A program made the position numbers and the translations under genes. Positions 1-6,397 of a stretch of DNA of 6,486 nt are shown one piece after another; within the stretch, counting starts at the first letter, position 1; each line of letters begins with the position of its first letter. The notes beneath the pieces are model-generated. The model was not told the DNA's origin. It saw nothing but the letters and a program-made list of their open reading frames with translations, and ran no database searches. This DNA is from Methylovulum sp. (GTDB lineage: Bacteria > Pseudomonadota > Gammaproteobacteria > Methylococcales > Methylomonadaceae), in the NCBI GenBank assembly GCA_028713595.1, contig JAQTNZ010000158.1, positions 1-6,486 on the forward strand, in the 5' to 3' direction.

Positions 1-31
1 GCGGTAACTGGGCATCGATTATAAATTTCAT
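1..31 (-). CDS. Start of a DUF5615 (PIN-like) toxin gene, cut by the window edge
   Basis: Only ten codons are visible, reading MKFIIDAQLP on the minus strand, and the gene continues past base 1. The ATG (31-29) overlaps the TGA stop of the DUF433 gene (30-28) as ATGA, so translation of the two is probably coupled. An N-terminus of the form M-K-F/I-L-I-D-A-Q-L-P is typical of DUF5615 proteins, small PIN-like presumed nucleases whose early Asp lies in the active site and which are usually encoded directly after a DUF433 antitoxin. The start motif and overlap are seen directly; toxin function is inferred from family and gene order. Too little is visible to say whether the gene is intact. Confidence 0.7.
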   Translation of the reverse strand, partial: MKFIIDAQLP

Positions 32-264
32 GCCGCCAAGGTTTCGATACGTTTGATTTGCATCAAGCGAACTGCAAAACTCAGTGCGGCAAAAATATCT
101 TCTTGTTCAATATCTTCATAATCTTCAAGAATATCCACAATAGTCATGCCTGAACTTAGCCATTCCAAAATAGTTTCAACGGGATAACGTAGACCTCGAA
201 TACAAGGTTTACCGTGACAAATTTCAGGGTCTATGGTGATGCGTTCAAATAGTGCTGTGTTCAT
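28..264 (-). CDS. DUF433 family antitoxin-like protein
   Basis: This is a 78-residue protein. The stretch from about residue 8 to 35 (ITIDPEICHGKPCIRGLRYP and on to V-E-T-I-L) is the classic DUF433 signature, with the HGKPCIRG core at 17-24. The acidic middle (about 45-57) and basic C-terminus complete a normal family length. DUF433 proteins resemble small winged-helix DNA binders and commonly act as the antitoxin partner of DUF5615 PIN-like proteins; the next reading frame here begins exactly like one and overlaps this stop. A CCCT on the plus strand at 270-273 gives an AGGG ribosome site five bases before the ATG. By count, bases 61-240 are about 39% G+C against about two thirds in three sampled blocks of fdsB, which points to separate ancestry. 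Autoregulation of its own promoter is expected for the family but not shown. Confidence 0.85.
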   Translation of the reverse strand: MNTALFERITIDPEICHGKPCIRGLRYPVETILEWLSSGMTIVDILEDYEDIEQEDIFAALSFAVRLMQIKRIETLAA

Positions 265-341
265 GGATACCCTGTGCCGTATCGGCTTTAGCCATTTGAA
301 AAATTTCTAAACCCTTTGCAAAACCAAGCGGGGTGCAAGTG

Positions 342-370
342 CTAATAATCATCCCCGCATTATTTATCAA
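342..370 (-). promoter_or_regulatory. Candidate sigma70 promoter of the antitoxin-toxin pair
   Basis: On the minus strand TTGATA (370-365; five of six matches to TTGACA) is followed after 17 bases by TATTAG (347-342; four of six matches to TATAAT). Transcription would begin near 335, about 70 bases before the DUF433 ATG. The spacing is ideal, but the region is A+T-rich and such matches arise by chance. Confidence 0.4.
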
Positions 371-380
371 GCCCCGGTTA

Positions 381-419
381 CCGTACCCCTTTTTAATAAA
401 GCCGCCAATGGTGGTACGG
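381..419. repeat. Inverted repeat CCGTACC/GGTACGG between fdsB and the antitoxin gene
   Basis: The 7-base arms are CCGTACC at 381-387 and GGTACGG at 413-419, separated by 25 bases. The repeat lies between the fdsB stop and the candidate antitoxin promoter. No T-run follows on the minus strand, so it is a poor intrinsic terminator; an operator or a decayed element end are alternatives. Confidence 0.35.
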
Positions 420-446
420 CACGGTAGCTGTTGCTAAAGAGGGTTT

Positions 447-1985
447 TTAGGCTTCAACCCCAAAATCCTGCGGGAAATGGTTTAACGCACTTAGCACAGG
501 GTAGGGGGTCATGCCGCCTAAGGCGCATAACGAGCCATTCAGCAAGGTATCGCATAATGAACGCAATAAAGGCACGTTTTTAGCCAAATCCTTGCCTTGG
601 ATGATCTCATCCATCAACTCCATGCCACGGGTCGAGCCGATTCGGCACGGTGTGCATTTGCCGCAGGATTCAATGGCGCAAAATTCCATGCTGTAACGGG
701 CCAGTTCCGCCATGTCGGCGGTGTCGTCAAACGCCACCACGCCGCCGTGGCCGACCACCGCCCATATAGCGGCGAAGGATTCATAATCTAAAGGGGTGTC
801 AAATTGCGATTCGGGCAGGTAAGCGCCTAAGGGGCCGCCGACTTGCACCGCTTTAATAGGCCGTCCGCTGGCCGAGCCGCCGCCGAAATCATAGAGCAAT
901 TCGCGCAAGGTCAAGCCGAAGGCCAATTCGACCAAACCACCGTGTTTGAGGTTGCCTGCCAATTGGATCGGTAAAGTGCCGCGTGAGCGTCCCATGCCAA
1001 AGTCGCGGTAATAGTCGCCGCCTTTGTCGAGGATAATCGGCACCGAAGCCAAAGAAATGACGTTATTGACGACGGTAGGCTGGCCGAACAGGCCTTTGAT
1101 GGCGGGCAGGGGGGGTTTAAAGCGCACTAAGCCGCGTTTGCCTTCCAAGCTTTCCATTAATGAGGTTTCTTCACCGCAGACATAAGCGCCCGCGCCTAAG
1201 CGCACTTCCAGATGGAAGGCTTTGCCGCTGTTTAGGATATTGTCACCCAAGTAACCGGCCTGATAAGCGCTGTCAATGGCGGCGGTCAAGGCTTTATGGG
1301 CATGGGGGTATTCAACGCGCAGATAGATATAGCCTTGGGTGGCGCCAACCGCCAAACCGGCGATGGTCATGCCTTCAATCAGCACGAACGGGTCGCCTTC
1401 CATAACCATCCGGTCGGAGAAGGTGCCGGAGTCGCCTTCATCGGCGTTGCAAATAATGTATTTTTGTGCGGATGCGGTGTTCAGCACCGTGTTCCATTTG
1501 ATGCCGGTAGGGAACGCCGCCCCACCGCGCCCACGCAGGCCGGAGTCGGTGACGGCCTTGACGATATCGGCTTGCGCCATGGCTAAGGCATTGTTCAAGC
1601 CGCGATAGCCGTCATTGGCAAGATAATCGTCTAGGCTGATAGGGTCGGTTTTGCCGATACGCGCAAAGGTCAGGCGCTGTTGTTTTTTCAGGTAGGGCAG
1701 TTCTTCGGTCAAGCCTAAGGCTAAAGCATGATCGCCGCCATTAAGGAAATCGGCCTCGAACAGGCTGGCGACATCTTGGGCTTGCACAGGGCCATAGGCG
1801 ATGCGGCCTTGTCCGGTGGCGACCTCAATTAGCGGTTCTAGCCAAAACAGGCCGCGCGAGCCGTTGCGTACCAATTGGATGGCAATGCCACGTTGTTCGG
1901 CTTCGCGCAGGATGGCGTTGGCGACACGGTCGGCACCTAGGGAGATGGCGCTGGAGTCACAAGGGACGTAAAGGGTCTTCATCAT
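447..1985 (-). CDS. fdsB: NAD-dependent formate dehydrogenase, beta (diaphorase) subunit FdsB
   Basis: This 512-residue protein is the NuoF-like diaphorase of soluble molybdenum formate dehydrogenase: it takes electrons from FdsA through Fe-S centres to FMN and reduces NAD+ in the cytoplasm. Residues 1 to about 110 form the thioredoxin-like extension found in FdsB and absent from plain NuoF. The FMN/NAD(H) part carries [13 protein letters not shown] (149-161), [14 protein letters not shown] (179-192) and [11 protein letters not shown] (264-274). An SLBB region lies around 340-390. The [4Fe-4S] ligands are Cys441, Cys444 and Cys447 ([10 protein letters not shown]) with Cys487. The first of two adjacent ATGs is favoured because GGAGG (1997-1993) sits seven bases upstream. 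The gene overlaps fdsG by ATGA. HoxF of NAD-reducing hydrogenase is the main alternative, but the N-terminus ([29 protein letters not shown]) fits FdsB closely. Oddly, fdsA does not follow. Confidence 0.95.
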   Translation of the reverse strand: MMKTLYVPCDSSAISLGADRVANAILREAEQRGIAIQLVRNGSRGLFWLEPLIEVATGQGRIAYGPVQAQDVASLFEADFLNGGDHALALGLTEELPYLKKQQRLTFARIGKTDPISLDDYLANDGYRGLNNALAMAQADIVKAVTDSGLRGRGGAAFPTGIKWNTVLNTASAQKYIICNADEGDSGTFSDRMVMEGDPFVLIEGMTIAGLAVGATQGYIYLRVEYPHAHKALTAAIDSAYQAGYLGDNILNSGKAFHLEVRLGAGAYVCGEETSLMESLEGKRGLVRFKPPLPAIKGLFGQPTVVNNVISLASVPIILDKGGDYYRDFGMGRSRGTLPIQLAGNLKHGGLVELAFGLTLRELLYDFGGGSASGRPIKAVQVGGPLGAYLPESQFDTPLDYESFAAIWAVVGHGGVVAFDDTADMAELARYSMEFCAIESCGKCTPCRIGSTRGMELMDEIIQGKDLAKNVPLLRSLCDTLLNGSLCALGGMTPYPVLSALNHFPQDFGVEA

Positions 1986-2458
1986 GCCGCAGCCTCCGTG
2001 TTGGCGATAAGTTCATCAAACAGTTCAGGGGATACCCGTCCATAAATGTCCGTGCCGATTTGTAGGGCAGGGGAGCAGGCGCAGTTGCCTAGGCAGTAAA
2101 CGGGTTCTAAAGAAAATTCGCCGTCGGCAGTGGTTTCATGGAAATCAATGCCCAGCTTGGCTTTGACGTGCGCTTCTAGGTGTTTTGCGCCCATAGCTTG
2201 GCAGGATTCGGCGCGGCAGACCTGGATAGTTTGTTTGCCCGGCGGTGTTTCACGGAAATAGTGGTAAAAGCTGATGACACCGTGGACTTCGGCGCGCGAC
2301 AAGTTGAGGGCCTTGGCTATAACGGGGACGCTATCGGTGGGGATATAACCCAGCGCATCCTGCACGCCGTGCAGGATCGGTAACAGTGCGCCGGGTTTGT
2401 CTTTAAGGGCAGCGGTGACTGCCTGCACTGTTGCTAGCATAGTGCTTGTGTCTGTCAT
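1982..2458 (-). CDS. fdsG: NAD-dependent formate dehydrogenase, gamma subunit FdsG
   Basis: This 158-residue protein is a NuoE-like thioredoxin-fold [2Fe-2S] subunit that pairs with FdsB in the diaphorase part of formate dehydrogenase. A helical N-terminal half contains [15 protein letters not shown] (26-40) and [10 protein letters not shown] (59-68), both family signatures. The cluster ligands are Cys81 and Cys86 (CRAESC) and Cys122 and Cys126 (CLGNC), the expected C-x4-C ... C-x3-C pattern. Length is normal for FdsG. A GAGAG (2467-2463) four bases before the ATG supports this start. It is first in the fds transcription unit, with a 270-base control region behind it, and its stop overlaps the fdsB start. 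HoxE is the alternative, made unlikely by the FdsB partner. Confidence 0.95.
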   Translation of the reverse strand: MTDTSTMLATVQAVTAALKDKPGALLPILHGVQDALGYIPTDSVPVIAKALNLSRAEVHGVISFYHYFRETPPGKQTIQVCRAESCQAMGAKHLEAHVKAKLGIDFHETTADGEFSLEPVYCLGNCACSPALQIGTDIYGRVSPELFDELIANTEAAA

Positions 2459-2487
2459 AATTCTCTCACGGTAGTGAATCCCTGCTT

Positions 2488-2515
2488 AAAAACAACGGCC
2501 TATCCTGGGCGTTGT
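2488..2515 (-). terminator. Terminator-like hairpin in the fdsG leader
   Basis: Read on the minus strand, ACAACGCCC (2515-2507) and GGCCGTTGT (2500-2492) pair with one mismatch across a 6-base loop, and the stem runs straight into a T-run (2492-2488). That is the form of an intrinsic terminator for leftward transcripts. It lies between the candidate fdsG promoter and the fdsG start, so it could end purEK read-through or act as an attenuator. The stem is short, so strength is uncertain. Confidence 0.45.
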
Positions 2516-2566
2516 GGATTAAAAAAGTGATGTGAAAAACAGCAATGTAACGATATTGTACTCCCT

Positions 2567-2595
2567 AGCATAGCACAAGAACTTTTATGTGTAAA
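2567..2595 (-). promoter_or_regulatory. Candidate sigma70 promoter of fdsGB
   Basis: On the minus strand TTTACA (2595-2590; one mismatch to TTGACA) is followed after exactly 17 bases by TATGCT (2572-2567; two mismatches to TATAAT). Transcription would start near 2560 and give a leader of about 100 bases carrying the hairpin at 2488-2515. This is the best promoter match seen between purK and fdsG. Confidence 0.5.
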
Positions 2596-2620
2596 AACCA
2601 CAAAACCAACGGTGCCGATT

Positions 2621-2632
2621 ACGCTTAAGCGT
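2621..2632. promoter_or_regulatory. Perfect 12-bp palindrome, candidate operator upstream of fdsG
   Basis: ACGCTTAAGCGT reads the same on both strands. Its centre is about 66 bases upstream of the predicted fdsG transcription start, a typical position for the recognition site of a LysR-type activator. In Cupriavidus the fds operon is controlled by a LysR-type protein, FdsR. No regulator gene lies next to it here, so the binding protein is unknown. Confidence 0.4.
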
Positions 2633-2650
2633 TGCTGAGGCAGTGCTTTC

Positions 2651-2667
2651 CTTCTATAAAATAGAAG
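2651..2667. repeat. Short perfect inverted repeat between purK and fdsG
   Basis: CTTCTAT (2651-2657) and ATAGAAG (2661-2667) flank AAA. The stem is A+T-rich and has no T-run on the correct side for either strand, so it is a weak terminator at best. An operator or a weak 3' end for the purEK transcript are possible. Confidence 0.35.
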
Positions 2668-2728
2668 AAAAACAGCTGGGATAGTTCATTTTTTTATGCC
2701 GTCAGTTTGCCAAGGATTATGGGCTAAA

Positions 2729-3823
2729 CTAGCTGTCATCAACCTGATTGGCGAGGCTGGCGAGTTTTTCGGTCAGTTCGGCCAATTCGGCAGAGGTTTC
2801 GGTGCGGACGGTGGCATGGGCGACTTTACGGCCTGTACGCGGTTCTTTGCCGTACAGATGTAGATGCACTCCAGGAAGAGCCAGAATATCGGCATTGTCT
2901 GGAAGGCCGCCGATAAAGTTGACCATCGCCGCTTTGTCCACGGCGGCGGTCGAGCCTAAGGGTAGGCCTAAAATCGCCCGCAGGTGGTTTTCAAATTGGC
3001 TGGTTTGCGCCCCTTCAATTGTCCAATGTCCGGAATTATGGACACGCGGGGCGAATTCGTTGGCGATTAGCGTCCCCTCAACTTCAAACAGTTCCAAGGC
3101 CAAAACCCCGACATAATCCAAGGCGGTCAGCAAGCGGGTGATGTAGGTTTGTGCCTGTTCTTGCAGGGCATCGTCGGTGGTGCATTCGGACACCCGTAAG
3201 ATGCCGCCCCGATGCAAGTTTTCGGACAGCGGATAGTAGACGATGTCACCTACGGTGTTGCGGGCGGCAATGATGGATACTTCACGGGTGAATGGCACAA
3301 ACGCTTCGACAATGGCGGCCACACCCGCCAGTTTTTGCCAAGCGCTGTCCAAGTCGGCAGCCGATTGCAACACCGATTGGCCTTTGCCGTCATAGCCTTG
3401 GGTGCGGCTTTTTAATACCGCCGGATAACCGATGTCGGCCATCACCGCGTGCAAACCGGCCAAGCTATCCACTGGCGCATAAGTGGGGGTGGCGATGCCG
3501 ATGCTATTAAAAAAGTTTTTCTCGATAAGGCGGTCTTGGGCGATCGCTAAGGCTTTGGGTGAGGGGTGCACTTGTGTGTGCGTGGATAAAAAATCGGCGA
3601 CGTTGGCAGGCACGTTTTCAAATTCATACGTGACTACGTCCGCCCGTTCGGCCAGTTGCGCGAGCAGGGCCAGGTCGTGGTAATCGCCCTGTAGATGCTC
3701 GCCTAAGCGGTTGGCGCATGCATCCGCCGCTGGATCTAAAAAAATAAATTCCAGCCCCAACGGATAACCCGCTAAAGCGATCATTCGGGCGAGCTGTCCT
3801 GCCCCCAATATCCCCACTTTCAT
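2729..3823 (-). CDS. purK: 5-(carboxyamino)imidazole ribonucleotide synthase PurK
   Basis: This 364-residue cytoplasmic ATP-grasp enzyme carboxylates AIR to N5-CAIR with ATP and bicarbonate in purine synthesis. The N-terminal nucleotide-fold motif GILGAGQLARM is at 4-14, TYEFENVP at 65-72, and QDRLIEKNFF at 96-105. The ATP-binding loop region KSRTQGYDGKGQ is at 138-149, VPFTREVSII at 176-185, and the catalytic APRVHNSGHWTIEG at 258-271; the terminal HLYGKEPRTGRK is at 322-333. All key motifs and the family length are present, so it appears intact. The ATG lies six bases after the purE stop, with GAGAGG (3840-3835) inside the end of purE as ribosome site at a rather long 11-base spacing; coupling to purE is likely. 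No strong terminator follows. Confidence 0.97.
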   Translation of the reverse strand: MKVGILGAGQLARMIALAGYPLGLEFIFLDPAADACANRLGEHLQGDYHDLALLAQLAERADVVTYEFENVPANVADFLSTHTQVHPSPKALAIAQDRLIEKNFFNSIGIATPTYAPVDSLAGLHAVMADIGYPAVLKSRTQGYDGKGQSVLQSAADLDSAWQKLAGVAAIVEAFVPFTREVSIIAARNTVGDIVYYPLSENLHRGGILRVSECTTDDALQEQAQTYITRLLTALDYVGVLALELFEVEGTLIANEFAPRVHNSGHWTIEGAQTSQFENHLRAILGLPLGSTAAVDKAAMVNFIGGLPDNADILALPGVHLHLYGKEPRTGRKVAHATVRTETSAELAELTEKLASLANQVDDS

Positions 3824-3829
3824 AAAACG

Positions 3830-4321
3830 TCAAACCTCTCTTGGATCAGCATGGGCCAACACGGTTTCGGTTTGCTCATGACGAAAACTGACTAATGCGT
3901 CCCGGTATTGGGCGTGTTTGTTGCTGATGATGGCCGCCGCCAACAAGGCGGCGTTAACGGCACCGGCTTTGCCGATGGCTAAGGTGCCGACCGGAATGCC
4001 CGCTGGCATTTGCACAATCGACAATAACGAATCCATGCCGTTTAGGGTTTTCGACTGCACGGGCACGCCCAACACGGGGATGACGGTTTTGGCGGCGGTC
4101 ATGCCAGGCAAGTGCGCGGCCCCGCCCGCACCGGCGATAATGACTTCCAATCCCCTGGCGGCGGCGGTTTCGGCGTAAGAAAAAAGCTTGTCAGGGGTCC
4201 GGTGGGCTGAGACGACTTCGACTTCATAAGGGATACCCAGTTTGATTAGGGTCTCCTCGGCAAAGCACATCGTTTCCCAATCGGAAGTCGAACCCATGAT
4301 AATGCCCACCAATGCGGTCAT
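3830..4321 (-). CDS. purE: N5-carboxyaminoimidazole ribonucleotide mutase PurE
   Basis: This 163-residue protein moves the carboxyl group of N5-CAIR, the PurK product, to form CAIR in purine synthesis. Class I PurE features are clear: MGSTSDW (9-15), SAHRTP (38-43, with the conserved His40), [11 protein letters not shown] (64-74) and the stretch [11 protein letters not shown] (96-106). Family members form octamers. A strong AAGGAG (4332-4327) five bases upstream fixes the ATG. It heads a purE-purK unit. The 175 bases between it and tRNA-Asp hold a large dyad but no convincing sigma70 promoter reading left, and I see no clear PurR-type box. Confidence 0.97.
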   Translation of the reverse strand: MTALVGIIMGSTSDWETMCFAEETLIKLGIPYEVEVVSAHRTPDKLFSYAETAAARGLEVIIAGAGGAAHLPGMTAAKTVIPVLGVPVQSKTLNGMDSLLSIVQMPAGIPVGTLAIGKAGAVNAALLAAAIISNKHAQYRDALVSFRHEQTETVLAHADPREV

Positions 4322-4395
4322 GATGACTCCTTGTTATTCATTTTTTAAGTGTAAGCGATGTCTGGACAAAATTTAAAGTCGGTTAGTATCGCATA

Positions 4396-4464
4396 AATAA
4401 TGGCTAAATGTTGCCAAAGTTATTAGGCAGATGCCTATTAAGGCAAAATTAGTTTGCCATTATT
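4396..4464. repeat. 69-bp concentric imperfect dyad between purE and tRNA-Asp
   Basis: Three inverted repeats share almost one centre near 4430: AATAATGGC (4396-4404) with GCCATTATT (4456-4464), TTGCC (4411-4415) with GGCAA (4442-4446), and TTATTAGGCA (4420-4429) with TGCCTATTAA (4432-4441), the last with a single mismatch. Together they could fold into one long interrupted stem. The right arm overlaps the -35 box of the tRNA promoter. It could be a small palindromic element or a shared operator; no T-run supports a terminator on either strand. Confidence 0.6.
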
Positions 4465-4481
4465 AAAAATACATGTATACT
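4454..4481 (+). promoter_or_regulatory. Sigma70 promoter of tRNA-Asp
   Basis: TTGCCA (4454-4459; five of six) and TATACT (4476-4481; five of six) are 16 bases apart, about 15 bases before the tRNA 5' end. The short C/G-containing stretch after the -10 box (CGGCTC, 4485-4490) resembles the discriminator of growth-controlled stable RNA promoters. Confidence 0.65.
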
Positions 4482-4496
4482 ATTCGGCTCAACAAT

Positions 4497-4573
4497 GGAG
4501 CGGTAGTTCAGTTGGTTAGAATACCGGCCTGTCACGCCGGTGGTCGCGGGTTCGAGCCCCGTCCGCTTCGCCA
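4497..4573 (+). tRNA. tRNA-Asp (anticodon GUC)
   Basis: The 77-base gene includes an encoded CCA (4571-4573). The acceptor arm GGAGCGG pairs with CCGCTTC with one G-U; the D loop carries AGTTGGTTA; the anticodon GTC is at 4531-4533 between CCGGC and GCCGG arms; the T arm has GCGGG-TTCGAGC-CCCGT with one G-U pair. It is nearly identical in layout to the E. coli tRNA-Asp as I remember it. It is alone, not in a visible tRNA cluster. Confidence 0.97.
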
Positions 4574-4581
4574 TTGGGTTT

Positions 4582-4624
4582 GGGTCAGCGCACTGTTTAA
4601 GATAACAGCGCTTGCCGTAGACCC
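4582..4624 (+). repeat. Interrupted hairpin downstream of tRNA-Asp
   Basis: GGGTC (4582-4586) pairs with GACCC (4620-4624), AGCG (4587-4590) with CGCT (4609-4612), and CTGTT (4593-4597) with AACAG (4604-4608). This could form the 3' structure of the tRNA transcript. No T-run follows, so it is not a standard intrinsic terminator; it could serve RNA processing or be chance. Confidence 0.35.
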
Positions 4625-4672
4625 GCACTTGCGATTCCCCTTACGCTATTACCTTTTTGCGGTTACGCAGCT

Positions 4673-5248
4673 ATGGCAAGACGCAACCAAGATACCCCGG
4701 AAACCATTAAGGCCCTGATTTTGTCGGCAGCCGAAGCCATTGTTATGGAACAAGGCGGCGGTGCATTGACGGTGCGCAAGATTGCCGCCCGCATCGGTTA
4801 CACGGTGGGCAGTATCTATATGGTGTTCGACAATATGGCGGCGGTCATCAGCCATATCAATGCCCAAACCCTAGCAAACCTTCGCGCCCATTTGCAACAA
4901 GCCCCCGAACACGATGTCCAGGCCTTAAGCCGTGCTTATTTAAGCTATGTGCATGACAATTATCAGCGTTGGCGGTTATGGTCAGAAAGCCAGATCAGCG
5001 AAAATAACGCTGCTAGCGCCGTTTATCGGGTACAAGAAAATGCGCTGGTCGAGGCCATTGCCTCACGTTTGCCCGATACCGAGCTTTTCCAAACCGACAC
5101 TCCTGAGCAAAAAACGCGCTGGGCGAAAACGCTATGGGCAAGCCTACAAGGCGTATGTGCCGCCCATCTGACCGGCCAGGCCGATAGCGTTGCAAAAACC
5201 GAAGCGGGCTTGCAGGTGTTGGCCGCGCTTTTTGCTGGCGAGCGGTAA
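4673..5248 (+). CDS. TetR/AcrR family transcriptional regulator with WHG-type C-terminal domain
   Basis: This 191-residue protein has the TetR N-terminal DNA-binding domain: a first helix about residues 10-27 (I-K-A-L-I-L-S-A-A-E-A-I-V), then LTVRKIAARIGYTVGSIYMV (32-51) as the helix-turn-helix, with F52 continuing to the helix-4 start. The C-terminal half contains YQRWRLWSE (97-105) and a W-A-S-L-Q-G-V-C-A-A-H-L-T-G segment (155-168), the pattern of the WHG-type ligand-binding domain (TetR_C_33). Length is normal. The ligand and targets cannot be read from the sequence. The ribosome site is poor, but no other in-frame start is close upstream. It lies about 100 bases after tRNA-Asp and converges with the lplT-like gene, leaving 15 bases between stops, so neither gene's promoter is in the shared gap and a direct regulatory link is unproven. 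Confidence 0.9.
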   Translation: MARRNQDTPETIKALILSAAEAIVMEQGGGALTVRKIAARIGYTVGSIYMVFDNMAAVISHINAQTLANLRAHLQQAPEHDVQALSRAYLSYVHDNYQRWRLWSESQISENNAASAVYRVQENALVEAIASRLPDTELFQTDTPEQKTRWAKTLWASLQGVCAAHLTGQADSVAKTEAGLQVLAALFAGER

Positions 5249-5263
5249 CGTTAGCGTTCTAGG

Positions 5264-6397
5264 TTACAGGTTTTGGCGGCGTAAACTTAGCGACACCAAA
5301 AACGTCCCGATAAAGATGATGCCGCCTAATGCCATCATGGCCAGCACGGGGCCGGTGTGGTTGGCAGCCGCCAAGGTATAACAGCCCACGCCCAGCAACA
5401 TGCCGATATTGTTAAAAAAACCCTGCAAGGCGACAGCCCGTCCGCTGCCTATGGTTTCCTTGCCCAGTTCCTGTAACACGGCATTGACCGGCACAATAAA
5501 CATCCCCCCCATCATGCCCACCACCAGCAGCGCCGCGCGTGCCGACCACATCGTGCCAGTAAAGCTTAAGGCCAGCACCGCCAAGGCCATCAGGTAAGAG
5601 GGGATTCTGGCACGGCCGATATGTTCCAGAGGGATCAGGCGCGGCACTATTGCCGAGCCGATGATGATGCCGATCGCCAAAAATAGGGTGAGGGTGGCGA
5701 TTTCGGTGGTGTTTTGGGTCATTAAGACGAGCGGTGCCCAAGCAATCAGGATAACGCGCAAAGTGGCCGCCGCCAGCCAAAACAGGCCGCCACCCAATAC
5801 GGCAAATGACGAACCGTCCAGTTGAAAAAATTCTTTGATTTCTTTGCTGAAAGCAATGATCTTGGAGCCGGACACCGCTTTTTTAATCTCCCCGGTAGGC
5901 AACAACAGCGTCACCAAGGCGGAAACGATGAACAAGGCCACACAGGCCATTAATGCCCCCTGCGTGGAATAATCGGCCAGTTTGGCCCCGGCCAACATGC
6001 CCAGCAAAATCGCCAAGATGGTGGAGCCTTCCATGAGGCTGTTGGCTTTGACCAACTGATCGTAGTCGGCCAGCTCAGGTAAGATGCCATATTTGACCGG
6101 GTTATAAATGGCCGCGCCAATGCCGACCACACTATAGGCCAGGATAGGCTCGACATTAAACAGCAACAAGAGGGCGCCGCAGGCTTTCAGCAAATTGGCC
6201 TGCAATAGGATTTTCGGTTTGGCGTGGGTGTCGGCAATCTCCCCCGCCCAAGGCGCGAGCACGACATAAGCCACCGTAAACGCGCTCTGCACGGCGGGGA
6301 TATACCAGCTTTCGGTATGCGGGGAGTGCATGACAATTGCAATGACCGTAAACAACACGGCATTATCGGCAAAGGCCGATAAGAATTGGGCCATCAA
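5264..6397 (-). CDS. lplT: LplT-like lysophospholipid transporter (MFS), start uncertain
   Basis: This protein of about 377 residues is a polytopic inner-membrane carrier of the major facilitator superfamily. It matches E. coli LplT in AQFLSAFADNAVLF (3-16), the motif-A-like LAPWAGEIADTHAKPK (47-62), YNPVKYGILPEL (98-109), KANSLMEGSTI (117-127), LRVILIAWAP (213-222) and GGMFIVPVNAVLQE (297-310). LplT flips lysophospholipids inward for reacylation by Aas; no acyltransferase gene is visible here, so the substrate is inferred from family. Hydrophobic segments cover nearly the whole length, with a more polar loop around 169-195. The listed start is TTG at 6397, followed by ATG at 6394, but the open frame continues to a TAA with residues VTCKVKACTRNKHIYPLL before the ATG, and family members usually have about this much sequence before AQFLSAF. 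No ATG or GTG lies there, so the true N-terminus is unresolved. Confidence 0.85.
   Translation of the reverse strand: MMAQFLSAFADNAVLFTVIAIVMHSPHTESWYIPAVQSAFTVAYVVLAPWAGEIADTHAKPKILLQANLLKACGALLLLFNVEPILAYSVVGIGAAIYNPVKYGILPELADYDQLVKANSLMEGSTILAILLGMLAGAKLADYSTQGALMACVALFIVSALVTLLLPTGEIKKAVSGSKIIAFSKEIKEFFQLDGSSFAVLGGGLFWLAAATLRVILIAWAPLVLMTQNTTEIATLTLFLAIGIIIGSAIVPRLIPLEHIGRARIPSYLMALAVLALSFTGTMWSARAALLVVGMMGGMFIVPVNAVLQELGKETIGSGRAVALQGFFNNIGMLLGVGCYTLAAANHTGPVLAMMALGGIIFIGTFLVSLSLRRQNL

Noticed and set aside
511..1608. Several plus-strand open frames opposite fdsB
   Set aside because: They are shadows of the strongly supported fdsB frame, show no family motifs, and have low-complexity or Arg/Pro-rich text typical of reverse-strand reading.
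447..2458. Reading the pair as HoxE/HoxF or NuoE/NuoF
   Set aside because: The FdsB N-terminal extension and motif details fit formate dehydrogenase, and no other complex I or hydrogenase genes are near.
2748..4178. Plus-strand open frames opposite purK and purE, and a 69-codon minus frame at 3624-3833
   Set aside because: They overlap intact purK and purE with all catalytic motifs and have no recognisable domains.
4497..4573. tRNA-Asp as an integration site for a mobile element
   Set aside because: No integrase gene and no second copy of the tRNA 3' end was seen in the window.
4473..4718. Plus-strand 81-codon frame across the tRNA
   Set aside because: It is a translation of the tRNA-Asp gene and its flanks; text such as GGRGFEPRPLRH is the usual artefact from tRNA T arms.
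5400..6372. Other frames across the lplT-like gene
   Set aside because: They lie inside a well-matched membrane transporter gene and carry no independent evidence.
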